Assembly (NCBI RefSeq): GCF_006716345.1
Contig: NZ_VFOX01000002.1
Span: 992,001 to 1,056,000, forward strand
DNA from: Microbacterium saperdae
GTDB taxonomy: Bacteria; Actinomycetota; Actinomycetes; Actinomycetales; Microbacteriaceae
Reading direction: 5' to 3'
Length of the DNA stretch: 64,000 bases
Every line of letters begins with the position of its first letter. Position 1 is the stretch's first letter. Made by a program: the position numbers and the translations under genes. Below, in pieces: positions 25,115 through 33,114 of the stretch. The notes beneath the pieces are model-generated. The model ran no database searches and was not told the DNA's origin. It was given only the letters and a program-made list of their open reading frames with translations.

Positions 25115-25960
25115 TCACCCGTCGCGGCGGATCCAGCGGAAGGTGATCCGACTGAGTACGAGTCCGGCCACGAGCCACACCAGCAGCATCACGGCGATGA
25201 GCCCGATGTCCCAGGCCCCGCTCGTCTCGGCGGTGCGGAACGAGTCGGGGAGGAAGACGGAGCGCATGCCCTGGGCGATCCACTTCACTGGCAGGACGCC
25301 GGCTGCGTTCTGCAGCCACTCCGGGAGCATCGAGAACGCGATGTACACCCCCGAGACGAACTGGATCAACAGCACGATCGGGATGACGACCGCCGCGGAG
25401 GACTTCCCGGAGCGCGGCACCGCGGACAGCGCGATTCCGAGGAGCGTGCAGGCGATCAGGCCGAGCGCGAAGATCCAGGCGAAACGCCCCCACGCGGCGG
25501 GATCAGTGGGGAGTTCCACCCCGTACACGATGACGGCGACGGCGATCAGCAGAGCGATCTGCAGGATAGCCGTGACGAAGACCTCGCCGATCTTCCCGAT
25601 GAAGTAGGTGACGGGGGAGATCGGCGTCCCCCCGAGCCGCTTCAACGTTCCATCGCTCTTCTCCATCGCGATCTCGAGGGCGGGGCCCTGCACGCCGGAG
25701 AGGAGGATGCCACCGGCGATCAGCCCCGGGAGGTAATAGGTCGCCATGCTGATCTTGTCGGGTCCCTCCCCGATGTCGCCCGTGAAGATCGTCGCGAACA
25801 CCACGTACATCAGGGTCGGGAACAGGAACGTGAAGAACACCTGGTCGCCGGCCCGGAAGTACTGACGGAGCTCGAATCCGATCCGGCGCAGGCCGAGGCG
25901 CACGGTGCGGGCGATGCCGAAGCGCGCGGGGGCAGAGGTGACGGCGGTGGACATGTTCAC
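25115..25960 (-). CDS. ABC-2 type exporter permease
   Basis: 281 residues with six membrane helices and the ABC-2 pattern FFTFLFPTLMYVVFATIF, then MEKSDGTLKRLGGTPISPVTYFIGK, the conserved cytoplasmic segment of this family. It pairs with the ATPase encoded just upstream (4-base ATGA overlap). The transporter probably expels a drug, bacteriocin or lipid; the substrate is not predictable. Drug-exporter relatives of this type (DrrB-like) are commonly next to two-component systems in actinobacteria. Confidence 0.9.
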   Translation of the reverse strand: MNMSTAVTSAPARFGIARTVRLGLRRIGFELRQYFRAGDQVFFTFLFPTLMYVVFATIFTGDIGEGPDKISMATYYLPGLIAGGILLSGVQGPALEIAMEKSDGTLKRLGGTPISPVTYFIGKIGEVFVTAILQIALLIAVAVIVYGVELPTDPAAWGRFAWIFALGLIACTLLGIALSAVPRSGKSSAAVVIPIVLLIQFVSGVYIAFSMLPEWLQNAAGVLPVKWIAQGMRSVFLPDSFRTAETSGAWDIGLIAVMLLVWLVAGLVLSRITFRWIRRDG

Positions 25961-26883
25961 GACTCCTCAGAAACAGCGGCGGCAGAGGCGGAAGTCGGGG
26001 TGGAGACGGCGATCGGCCCTGCTTCTGAGGAGTTCTGCCCATCGAACTCGCGGATCAGCTCGAGGTACACGTCCTCGAGCGTCGGTCGGACGATCTCCAG
26101 ATCCCGGGGCTCGCCGCCGTCGCGATGAAGCGCGGCGACGAGCGCGCCGGGCGCTGTCGTGCGCTCTTCGCGGGTCACGCCGTCGGCGTCGGTCCACCGC
26201 ACGAGGGGAACGCGCGACTCCGCGCCGCCGAGCTCGTCGATCGCACCGATGGCTGCGATCGTCCCTCCGGCGATCACGGCCGCGCGGTCGCCCAGCTGCG
26301 CCGCCTCGTCGAGGTAGTGCGTCGTGAGCAGAATGCTGCTTCCCTCGGCCTTGAGGGAGCGGATCAGCTGCCAGAACTGCCGCCGTGCCTCCGGGTCGAA
26401 TCCGGTCGTCGGCTCATCGAGGAACAGCAGTTCCGGACGGCCGATGATCCCGAGCGCGACGTCGAGGCGCCGTTGCTGACCGCCCGAGAGCCGCGCGGCA
26501 CGCGTGCGCTGCTTCTGTTCCAGACCCACCGCGGCGATGACCTCATCGACATCACGCGGGCGAGGGTAGTAGCCGGCGAATTCGCGCAGCAGTTCACGGA
26601 CCGTGAAGGAGCCCGCCTCGCCGGTGGACTGCAGCACGATCCCCAGCCGCGCCTTCCATTCCAGACCGCCGTGCTGAGGATCGACGCCGAGAACACGCAC
26701 GTCACCGGACGACCGGTGGCGGTATCCCTCCAGTATCTCGATCGTGGTCGACTTGCCCGCTCCGTTCGGTCCCAGCAGGGCGAGGGTCTCGCCTTCACGG
26801 ATGTCGAAGCTGATGCCGTCGACCGCGGTGAAGCCGCCGTATTCCTTGCGGAGGTCGCGCACCGTGATCACGCTGTCTGTCAT
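25957..26883 (-). CDS. ABC exporter ATP-binding protein
   Basis: 308 residues with Walker A GPNGAGKST (38-46), signature LSGGQQRRLD, Walker B LLFLDEPTTGFD and the H-loop TTHYLDEA. The C-terminal extension of about 80 residues is usual for DrrA-like drug exporters. It energises the permease at 25960. ATG 26883 is favoured over the ORF start ten codons earlier because the family N-terminus is ITVRDLRKEYGG. It is first in the four-gene cluster ATPase-permease-kinase-regulator. Confidence 0.92.
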   Translation of the reverse strand: MTDSVITVRDLRKEYGGFTAVDGISFDIREGETLALLGPNGAGKSTTIEILEGYRHRSSGDVRVLGVDPQHGGLEWKARLGIVLQSTGEAGSFTVRELLREFAGYYPRPRDVDEVIAAVGLEQKQRTRAARLSGGQQRRLDVALGIIGRPELLFLDEPTTGFDPEARRQFWQLIRSLKAEGSSILLTTHYLDEAAQLGDRAAVIAGGTIAAIGAIDELGGAESRVPLVRWTDADGVTREERTTAPGALVAALHRDGGEPRDLEIVRPTLEDVYLELIREFDGQNSSEAGPIAVSTPTSASAAAVSEES

Positions 26884-26935
26884 GCATCCAGCCTGGCCCG
26901 ACCAGGCGCGCACCGGTAGTGGTCGCCCGGCGGAT

Positions 26936-26965
26936 CGTTCCCTCCACCGATCGGTGGAGGGAACG
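26936..26965. repeat. Perfect 30-bp palindrome
   Basis: Fifteen-base arms starting CGTTCCCTCCACCGA are exact reverse complements with no spacer. It lies between the start of the ABC ATPase gene and the end of the DivIVA-domain gene, 53 bases upstream of the ATPase start. It could be an operator for the exporter cluster or part of a termination region. Confidence 0.6.
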
Positions 26966-26966
26966 C

Positions 26967-27002
26967 GAAAGGGGCGGGCACGGATGATCCGTGGCCGCCC
27001 CC
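26967..27002 (-). terminator. Terminator of the DivIVA-domain gene
   Basis: Stem GGGGCGGGCACGGAT with a near-complementary arm (one mismatch), followed on the minus strand by TTTCG. It lies 17 bases beyond the stop of the minus-strand gene. Confidence 0.6.
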
Positions 27003-27018
27003 TTCGTGAGTCCGGGAC

Positions 27019-28395
27019 TCAGCGCTTGCTGCTCTTCTCCGTCTCGACCACGTCGATCGTGATCTTCTCGAGCGGGCTGTCGTCGTCGATGATCTCGTCG
27101 TCGAGCACCTCGTCACCGAGGAACTCCTCGGCGGGGGCGTCGTCCTCGTCCTCGACCGGCTCGGCGATGAGGGCAGGGGTCGACGCGGTGGACTGCTCGT
27201 CCGAGAACACGCCGTCGGGGCGGATCAACTCGCGCACCTCCGCCATGAAGCTCGTCAGCTGCTGCTGCTGCCAACGGAGCTGACGCGTGCGGTCTTCCGC
27301 GTCGCGCAGCACGGCAGACGTGTGATTCGTCACGGAGTCGACGATCTTCTGCGACTTCACGCGGGCACGGTCCAGGGTCTCGCGGGCGCGCACCTGGGCG
27401 TCGGCTTCGATGGACTGGGACTGCGAGCGCATCAGTCGTTCGTAGTCCTCCGCCTTGGCCGAGATGCGCTGCGCATGCTCGAGGGACGAGGCGACCTGCT
27501 CGTTCGCGTCGTTCGTGATGCGCTCGGCATGAGCCACGGCCTGGTTGTGCAGCACGAGGAACTCCTGCTGTGCGTCGTCCTGGCGACGGGTGAGGGTCTC
27601 CTCGAACTCCAGCACGCGCGCGTTCATCTCGCGCACCTCGCGCTCGGCGTCGGCGCGCAGCTGGGTGGTCTCGCGGGTGACGAGCGACCGCAGTGCGGCG
27701 GCACCCTTCTCCGCCTCCGTGCGGATGGCGGTGGCCTCCTGGGACGCCTGGTTCACCTTCTCGGCCGCATGGCTCGCCTCGCGGTCCAGGCGTGCCTCGT
27801 GCGCCGTGTACTCGGTGTCCATCTTCAGACGCACCTGGTCGGCGTCGCGCTGCGCCTGCGAGGTGATCCGTTCGGCGTCGGCGTCGGCCTCGGCGCGCTG
27901 CGCGGCGACTTCCTCGCGGGCGGCGGCCATCAGGCGGTCGGCCTGCACGGCGGCGTTCTGGATCAGGACGTTCGCCTGCTCCTCGGCGACGCGCAGGATC
28001 GCTTCGAACTGCTGGCGCGACGGCGCCTCCTGGCCCTCGGCCTTGGGCGCGTCCACCAGCTCGGACGTGAGAGTGGCGATCTGCTGCTCGGCCTCGCTGG
28101 CCTGCGCCTTGGCGGCGATGAGCTCGCTCTCGACGGCTTCGCGTGAGGCCCGCTCCTCTTCACGGATGGACTCGATGCTGGTGGTGTGACGCTCGTCGGC
28201 GTCGGCGAGGTCCGCGGTGACCTGCTGGAGCTTGGTGCGCAGCGACGCGAGTGCGGCGTCGACCTCGGCCTTGTCGTAGCCACGGAAGCCCACGGTGAAC
28301 GTGGACGGGTCCTGCGGGTTCGTCTCGATCAGCTGATCGAAGAAGTCAGGCGAGCGCTGACCGTCGCGGTCGGCGGTTCCGGAGGATTCGCTCAT
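27019..28395 (-). CDS. DivIVA-domain coiled-coil protein
   Basis: 458 residues. The N-terminal FTVGFRGYDKAEVDAALASL matches the DivIVA membrane-binding crossed loop and first coiled-coil element. Then about 340 residues of almost uninterrupted Ala/Glu/Arg/Gln heptads form a very long coiled coil, and an acidic C-terminal tail ends the protein. It resembles polar growth and cytoskeletal scaffolds of actinobacteria (Wag31/DivIVA, and more loosely Scy/FilP), binding curved membrane and organising wall synthesis. It is longer than classical Wag31 (about 260-300) and not next to the ftsZ/ylm genes, so it is probably an accessory paralogue. Confidence 0.85.
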   Translation of the reverse strand: MSESSGTADRDGQRSPDFFDQLIETNPQDPSTFTVGFRGYDKAEVDAALASLRTKLQQVTADLADADERHTTSIESIREEERASREAVESELIAAKAQASEAEQQIATLTSELVDAPKAEGQEAPSRQQFEAILRVAEEQANVLIQNAAVQADRLMAAAREEVAAQRAEADADAERITSQAQRDADQVRLKMDTEYTAHEARLDREASHAAEKVNQASQEATAIRTEAEKGAAALRSLVTRETTQLRADAEREVREMNARVLEFEETLTRRQDDAQQEFLVLHNQAVAHAERITNDANEQVASSLEHAQRISAKAEDYERLMRSQSQSIEADAQVRARETLDRARVKSQKIVDSVTNHTSAVLRDAEDRTRQLRWQQQQLTSFMAEVRELIRPDGVFSDEQSTASTPALIAEPVEDEDDAPAEEFLGDEVLDDEIIDDDSPLEKITIDVVETEKSSKR

Positions 28396-28663
28396 GGCGG
28401 TTCAAGCCTTTCTGGCGGGGCCGGGAGGTGACGAGCAGGCGCCGATCCGCAGAGCGGAGCGACGGAGTCACGCGGGCCGAAGTATGTCGTGAAGGGACTG
28501 GTGCCACGACAGCGACCTGCCGGAAGCCGGGCCGAGCGGTGGCGCGCTAACAGCATAGTTGCGTCCGCTGAGAGATGCGCCCTCAGTTTTCGCGGTCTGC
28601 AGTCGCTGCGCGGGCCGAAGGAGAGGGGGTCGGTGCGCCTCTGGGTGGGGCGCTGTTCCGCCG
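28396..28663 (-). promoter_or_regulatory. Intergenic region upstream of the DivIVA-domain gene
   Basis: A 268-bp gap between the DivIVA-domain gene and a small minus-strand gene. Possible -10 hexamers on the minus strand are TATGCT (28552-28557) and CATACT nearer the gene; neither has a clear -35. AAAGG lies about 12 bases before ATG 28395. No open frame with convincing features was found. Confidence 0.3.
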
Positions 28664-28969
28664 TCAGGGAATGTTGATCAGGTGATCGAGCACCAGTTCG
28701 CCGGTGGCGTTGAGCGCACGCATCATCTCGGCGATCAGTTTCGCGTCGATCGGCGGCTGCTCCGCGTCGTCGAATCCGAACTGCAGAGGGATCGCGGGGT
28801 GGATCCACACGGTGGCACGCAGGTCGGGGCCGTTGCCCACCGGCCGCCACGTCATCATGAAGCTCTCCTGGCGGCGCAGCTTGGTGGAGATGACGATCTT
28901 GAGGTGCGCGAGCGTCGTGTCCTCGATGAGGATCGGATCCGAGGTGCCGTCGTACCGGAGTCTTCCCAT
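28664..28969 (-). CDS. Small conserved actinobacterial protein (DUF7882-like), 101 residues
   Basis: The sequence starts MGRLRYDGTSDPILIEDTT, then LAHLKIVISTKLRRQESF, matching a family of roughly 100-residue proteins common in Microbacteriaceae and sometimes labelled ATP-dependent DNA ligase in databases, although it has no ligase nucleotidyltransferase motif. The label DUF7882 is from memory and should be checked. It looks like a compact alpha/beta protein without signal or membrane segment. It is divergent from another small unknown at 29114. ATG 28969 has TACGGT seven bases upstream. Confidence 0.7.
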   Translation of the reverse strand: MGRLRYDGTSDPILIEDTTLAHLKIVISTKLRRQESFMMTWRPVGNGPDLRATVWIHPAIPLQFGFDDAEQPPIDAKLIAEMMRALNATGELVLDHLINIP

Positions 28970-28976
28970 AATGAGA

Positions 28977-28982
28977 ACCGTA
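28977..28982 (-). promoter_or_regulatory. Candidate -10, leaderless, small DUF7882-like gene
   Basis: TACGGT on the minus strand, seven bases, then ATG 28969. Confidence 0.45.
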
Positions 28983-29113
28983 CGCCCATCCGCAGGAGTC
29001 CCCTGCATCGGAATCGCTCGCGACGCAATCCCCTTCTGCAACGGGATGCATCGGCTTAGCGTCGCGACATGGACGACATGGACGAGAAGGATGAGACGAA
29101 GGAGACGCCGACG

Positions 29114-29377
29114 ATGGTTCGCACCCAGGTCGCGGTCAACGAAGTCGGATTCTTCCTGGCTCAAGGCCAGGACGTCCCCGACCTGAAACGGCGTATCGAG
29201 TTCGCGGCGCAGGCGGGTGGTCGTTTCGTGGACTTCATCGTGGTCGGGAACCGTTCGGTGAGCGTTCTGATCTCCGCCTCGAGCCACATCGTGATCTCCG
29301 TGGAGACCGTGGAGTTCGACGTTCGCGACAACGGCGATGACACCGTCCCGCTCAGCGGTGTGTTCGACATGCTCTGA
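29114..29377 (+). CDS. Small unknown protein, 87 residues
   Basis: MVRTQVAVNEVGFFLAQGQD, then a conserved-looking RFVDFIVVGNRSVSVLIS and an alternating polar/hydrophobic C-terminus consistent with a small beta-sandwich. I do not recognise a named domain. ATG 29114 is preferred over ATG 29069 because GAAGGAG lies nine bases before it and the extra 15 residues are only charged low-complexity. It is divergent from the small protein gene at 28969; the two probably act in related processes, as both are short cytoplasmic proteins (inference). Confidence 0.65.
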   Translation: MVRTQVAVNEVGFFLAQGQDVPDLKRRIEFAAQAGGRFVDFIVVGNRSVSVLISASSHIVISVETVEFDVRDNGDDTVPLSGVFDML

Positions 29378-29449
29378 CGAGCGCCCACCGGAGCGCTCCT
29401 GTATGGGTGGAGGGGGAGTGCCCTCGCGGCGGTGGCGCAGACGCGCTGG

Positions 29450-29455
29450 TACGGT
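29450..29455 (+). promoter_or_regulatory. Candidate -10 for the M23/FG-GAP gene
   Basis: TACGGT, about 54 bases before ATG 29509, so this gene would have a short leader and use the purine-rich AGAGAG site. Confidence 0.3.
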
Positions 29456-29508
29456 GACGGCGGAGGACATTGCGTCCCTGGGGCCAGCCGAGCAAGAGAG
29501 AACTCGAC

Positions 29509-30828
29509 ATGAAGCGAACGTCACGGTCGCGGCTCGTCCGCATCGCGATGGCGACCGTGTTGGCGGTGTTGCTCGGCACGATCGCACCCTCCGTGATCTC
29601 CTCGGGTGCCGCGTCTGCGGCTACAGACGGCCAGATGGTCTACCCCGCTTCGGGGAACATCCAGTCCAAGGTCGGTGACGGCTGCCGGGGGAACTACCGC
29701 GCGCACGACGGTATCGACATCTCGGGCCAGGGCGGGACCCCGATCCTGGCCGCCTATGACGGTGTCATCAAACTGCGAGCGTCGAACGGCGGCTACGGCT
29801 TCTACACCGATGTCGAGCATCCGGGTGGATACGTGACCCGATACGGGCACATGGCCGCACAGGGGATGTACGCCCCCGGCACCAGGGTCGTCCGTGGGCA
29901 GCAGATCGGTGTGGTCGGCGACACCGGCAGCCCTGGCGCGTACCACCTGCACTTCGAGGTCTGGCGCAACGGCTCGATCTACAGCCAGATCAACCAGGGC
30001 TTCACCTGCCTCTCGAACATCACCCGCGGGAACCCGCTCCCGCTGGTGTTCCCGGGACTCGCCACCCAGAACGTCGCCGTTCCGCTGACGGACTTCGATG
30101 CCGACGGCCGCGCGGACCTTCTGGGTATCGCCGCCGACGGTGATCTTCATCACATCAAGGGTGACGGCAAGGGGCGTTTCCAGCAGGGAACCACGATCAC
30201 CTCGGCATGGGGAGCCCACAAGCACCTCTCGTTCGCCGACTTCAACGGGGACGGACGAACCGACATGCTCGTGGCGCGGCCGGACGGGCCGCTCGAGTTC
30301 TACGGCGGAAGCCGCACCGGCGGCTTCGACGACTTCCGCGTCATCGGCTCCGGATGGTACAACCTGCTCCATGTGACGTCCGGGGCGGACTACACGGGCG
30401 ATGGGAAGGACGACATCATCGCCGTGGCGCCGACGGGCGCGTTGCTCATCTATCCCGGCAACGGGAAAGCCGGATTCGCGTCGTCCGCGATCACCGCGGG
30501 CAGCGGGTGGCTCGACTTCCGGTTCGTCGTCGGGGGCGATTTCAACGGCGACGGCGCCGGCGATCTCATGGCCGTCGACGGCAGCGGGTATCTCCGTTTC
30601 TACCCCGGGCAGTACAACAGGTTCGGCGCCGCACGCGTGATCAGCGGCGGCTGGGGAACCCATCGAGCGCTCACGGGCGGCAGCGACTACACAGGCGACG
30701 GCAAGGCCGATCTGGTGGTCGTCACCACATCCGGCGAGATGCTCGTCTACCCCGGGAACGGCGCGGGCGGCTTCGGCGCCGCCATATCGTCCGGTACCGG
30801 GTGGGGCGGGTACACCCAGATCGAGTAG
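29509..30828 (+). CDS. Secreted M23 endopeptidase fused to FG-GAP/VCBS repeats
   Basis: 439 residues. Signal peptide (KRTSRSRLVRIAMATVLAVLL, ending ASAA near residue 37). The M23 (LytM-type) zinc peptidase domain is complete: His66-x3-Asp70 in HDGID, RYGH near 110, and H-x-H in HLHFE (146-150). From about residue 190 follow five FG-GAP-like blades with calcium-binding DxDxDGRxD/DFNGDG motifs, each about 48 residues, probably a partial beta-propeller for wall or carbohydrate binding. It should cut peptide cross-links of peptidoglycan. In-frame ATG at 29509 is chosen over 29470 because the signal peptide begins there. Confidence 0.88.
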   Translation: MKRTSRSRLVRIAMATVLAVLLGTIAPSVISSGAASAATDGQMVYPASGNIQSKVGDGCRGNYRAHDGIDISGQGGTPILAAYDGVIKLRASNGGYGFYTDVEHPGGYVTRYGHMAAQGMYAPGTRVVRGQQIGVVGDTGSPGAYHLHFEVWRNGSIYSQINQGFTCLSNITRGNPLPLVFPGLATQNVAVPLTDFDADGRADLLGIAADGDLHHIKGDGKGRFQQGTTITSAWGAHKHLSFADFNGDGRTDMLVARPDGPLEFYGGSRTGGFDDFRVIGSGWYNLLHVTSGADYTGDGKDDIIAVAPTGALLIYPGNGKAGFASSAITAGSGWLDFRFVVGGDFNGDGAGDLMAVDGSGYLRFYPGQYNRFGAARVISGGWGTHRALTGGSDYTGDGKADLVVVTTSGEMLVYPGNGAGGFGAAISSGTGWGGYTQIE

Positions 30829-30848
30829 CGGTGTTCGGGTGGGCGGAG

Positions 30849-31769
30849 TCAGCCCAGGACCGCCATGATCAGCACGAGCACCGGAAGACAGCCGAGCGTG
30901 GTGACGAAGACGGTGTCGCGGGAGATCGGTTCTCCCACTCCGTAGCGCTGGGAGTAGTTGAAGACGTTCTGCGCGGTGGGGAGTGCCGCCAACACGGTCA
31001 CGATCAGCACCTCGGACGATGACAGACCGAACACCACGTCGGCGACGAACCAGGCGATCGCGGGCATGATCGCGAGCTTCAGTCCGCTCGCGAGGATCAC
31101 ATCTCTGCGGTGACCACGTGCGCCGAGCACGCGCTGGCCGTGCAACGACATGCCGTAGCTGATCAGCAGCACCGGCACGGCCGCGTCCGCGATCAGTTGC
31201 GCCGGATCCATCACGATCGCCGGGAGGGCGATTCCGCTGAGCGAGACGATCGTGCCGAGCAGAGCTCCCAGGATGATCGGATTGGTCGCCGTCCGACGCA
31301 GTGTGCGCGCGAGCGAGACGCGTTCGCTCGTGACGGCATCCAGGATCGTGAGCGAGATCGGAGTGAAGATCAGCAGCTGCATCAGGATGACGGGCGCGGG
31401 AAACGCCGCGCTGCCGAGCAGATACAGCGAGAGGGGAAGGCCGATGTTGTTGGAGTTGACCTGTCCGGCGGACAGCGCACCGATCACGGTCTCGCCGATC
31501 GGGCGGTGCCAGACGAACCGCGCGATGAGGACGTAGACGGCGATCACGGCGATGGCGGCGATCGCCGACACCGGCAGGAGCGAGGAGAAGAGCATCTTCG
31601 CGTCCGCGTGAGCGAGCACGGAGAACAGCAGGAACGGCGAGAGCACGAAGAAGATGAGTCGTCCCAGCACGTGCCGCGCGTGCGGGCCGAGCAGGTCGAT
31701 GCGGGCGATCACGTATCCGATGACGATCGCGACAGCCACCACGGCGAATCCGGTGAGCGTGTCGAGCAT
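30849..31769 (-). CDS. AEC-family (auxin efflux carrier type) transporter
   Basis: 306 residues, about ten helices, with the AEC landmarks GYVIARIDLLG near the N-terminus, NSNNIGLPLSLYLLG in the middle and AALPTAQNVFNYSQRYGV near the end. Members move malate, other organic acids or related anions; the substrate here is not predictable. No operon partners: it lies between the M23 gene (convergent) and a lipoprotein gene (divergent). The start has TACGCT six bases upstream and an overlapping CAGGAG. Confidence 0.87.
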   Translation of the reverse strand: MLDTLTGFAVVAVAIVIGYVIARIDLLGPHARHVLGRLIFFVLSPFLLFSVLAHADAKMLFSSLLPVSAIAAIAVIAVYVLIARFVWHRPIGETVIGALSAGQVNSNNIGLPLSLYLLGSAAFPAPVILMQLLIFTPISLTILDAVTSERVSLARTLRRTATNPIILGALLGTIVSLSGIALPAIVMDPAQLIADAAVPVLLISYGMSLHGQRVLGARGHRRDVILASGLKLAIMPAIAWFVADVVFGLSSSEVLIVTVLAALPTAQNVFNYSQRYGVGEPISRDTVFVTTLGCLPVLVLIMAVLG

Positions 31770-31775
31770 CTCCTG

Positions 31776-31781
31776 AGCGTA
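31776..31781 (-). promoter_or_regulatory. Candidate -10, leaderless, AEC transporter gene
   Basis: TACGCT, six bases (CAGGAG), then ATG 31769. The CAGGAG is too close for a normal ribosome site, which favours a leaderless start. Confidence 0.45.
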
Positions 31782-31870
31782 TCGAGCGATCAGCGGACGC
31801 AGGGAGCGCGGGCGGCGCGGATGACGGCGGATGACCGAAGAGGGGACAGCGGTGCTCCCTCGCGCTTCTC

Positions 31871-31876
31871 TACGAT
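31871..31876 (+). promoter_or_regulatory. Candidate -10, leaderless, lipoprotein gene 31883
   Basis: TACGAT, six bases, then ATG 31883. Confidence 0.5.
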
Positions 31877-31882
31877 GAAGTC

Positions 31883-32365
31883 ATGACCTCAGCTCGGAAG
31901 GCCCGCTCTCTCGCCGTCGCCCTCGCCCTGTTCGCCGGGGTGACGCTCGCGGGATGCGCGGCATCGCCCGAGAGCACGGGGGAGTTCCCGACCGACGCGC
32001 CGGAACAGAGCGCGACCGCGACACCGACTCCGGAGCAGACGGTGGCGCCCGCCGAGCCGACGGAGTCCGCGTCGGCATTCACCCCGAGCGCGCTGGCGCA
32101 GATCTGCATCGACGCCACCGTGTCGGCCTTCGATCCGGATGTCGAGTTCGACGCATCCGGTGTGCGCGTGGAGCCGCGGACCGTCACCCCTGAGTGGCTG
32201 GTCCTGGTTCCCGCCGTGACCATGGGGTACAGCGGCGAGGCGCAGTGCACGATCGGCGGCTCGCCGACGGATCCGGATGTCGACATGGCGGCAGCCTCGA
32301 TCGAGCGTCTCCCGGAGGAGCAGATCCAGCGGCTCATCCGCGGAGAGAACGAGGGCAACGGGTAA
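31883..32365 (+). CDS. Predicted lipoprotein, unknown function
   Basis: 160 residues. A clear lipoprotein signal (RKARSLAVALALFAGVTLAGC, lipidation in LAGC), then a Thr/Pro/Glu-rich spacer of about 45 residues and a C-terminal domain with two cysteines (ICIDATV, AQCTIGG) that could pair. I do not recognise the domain. It is expected on the outer membrane face. The gene stands alone and converges with the tetR gene at 33083; the 97 bases between show nothing I can name. Confidence 0.7.
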   Translation: MTSARKARSLAVALALFAGVTLAGCAASPESTGEFPTDAPEQSATATPTPEQTVAPAEPTESASAFTPSALAQICIDATVSAFDPDVEFDASGVRVEPRTVTPEWLVLVPAVTMGYSGEAQCTIGGSPTDPDVDMAAASIERLPEEQIQRLIRGENEGNG

Positions 32366-32462
32366 GGGGCGTCGCCGGGGGAGTGCGCCTGCTCGACCCT
32401 GGCGATGAGTTCACCGCTGATGCCGGTGGACTCGGCGATCTCGAGCAATCCCGGGGCCGTGC

Positions 32463-33083
32463 TCAGTCCTGCGCGAAGATCTCGGGGTGCGTGCTGATGA
32501 GCTCGGCCTGCTCCGCCCAGGAGAGGCCCGCGATGCTCAGCACCACGCGCACCACCGTCGAGTCGGCGTCGGTCGTCGTCAGCCGCAGCTCGCGCAGCGT
32601 GGCCCGGGCGGTCTCCTCGATGAGGAAGGCGAGCAGCTCGGCCGGCATGTCTGCCCGAAACGCTCCCGAGTCCACTCCGACTCTCGTCAGATCACGGATG
32701 CGGCGGCGCAGCGGCGCGAGGGCGAGCACGGTGTCGGCCAGATGCGCGTCGTCGAGAGCGATGTTGGCCGAGGCGCGCACGGCGGAGGCCTCGCGCCACA
32801 GACGCGTCGCCATCCGCGCCAGGGTCACCCGCGGGTCGGATTCGTCGGTCGTCTCGGCGATGGCGTTGAACCGCTGCGCACCGACGGCGATCACCTCGCG
32901 CAGCAGGCTGTCGCGGTCGGCGAAATGACCGTAGACGGACCGACGCGTGAGGCCGGCGGCCTGTGCGATCACGTCGAGCGACGCCGTGGGGTTGGTCGCG
33001 AGCACCGACTGCGCCGCGCGCAGCAGGGCCTCGCGGTTGGCCAGGGCATCGCGTCGACGCGGCGGGTTCGGTGCTGTGGTCAC
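32463..33083 (-). CDS. TetR-family regulator of the YhgE/Pip operon
   Basis: 206 residues with N-terminal helix-turn-helix (ANREALLRAAQSVLATNP, then LDVIAQAAGLTRRSVYGHFADRDSLL) and a typical TetR C-terminal domain. It follows the two YhgE/Pip genes on the same strand, 31 bases after the second, so it is probably the last gene of a self-regulated operon. GTG 33083 has AAAGGA upstream. A likely operator is the TGCAC-N6-GTGCA inverted repeat in front of the first gene (38193-38208). The inducer is unknown. Confidence 0.85.
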   Translation of the reverse strand: MTTAPNPPRRRDALANREALLRAAQSVLATNPTASLDVIAQAAGLTRRSVYGHFADRDSLLREVIAVGAQRFNAIAETTDESDPRVTLARMATRLWREASAVRASANIALDDAHLADTVLALAPLRRRIRDLTRVGVDSGAFRADMPAELLAFLIEETARATLRELRLTTTDADSTVVRVVLSIAGLSWAEQAELISTHPEIFAQD

Positions 33084-33114
33084 TTCGGGGTCCTTTCGCG
33101 GGGCGGCGCGGGGT

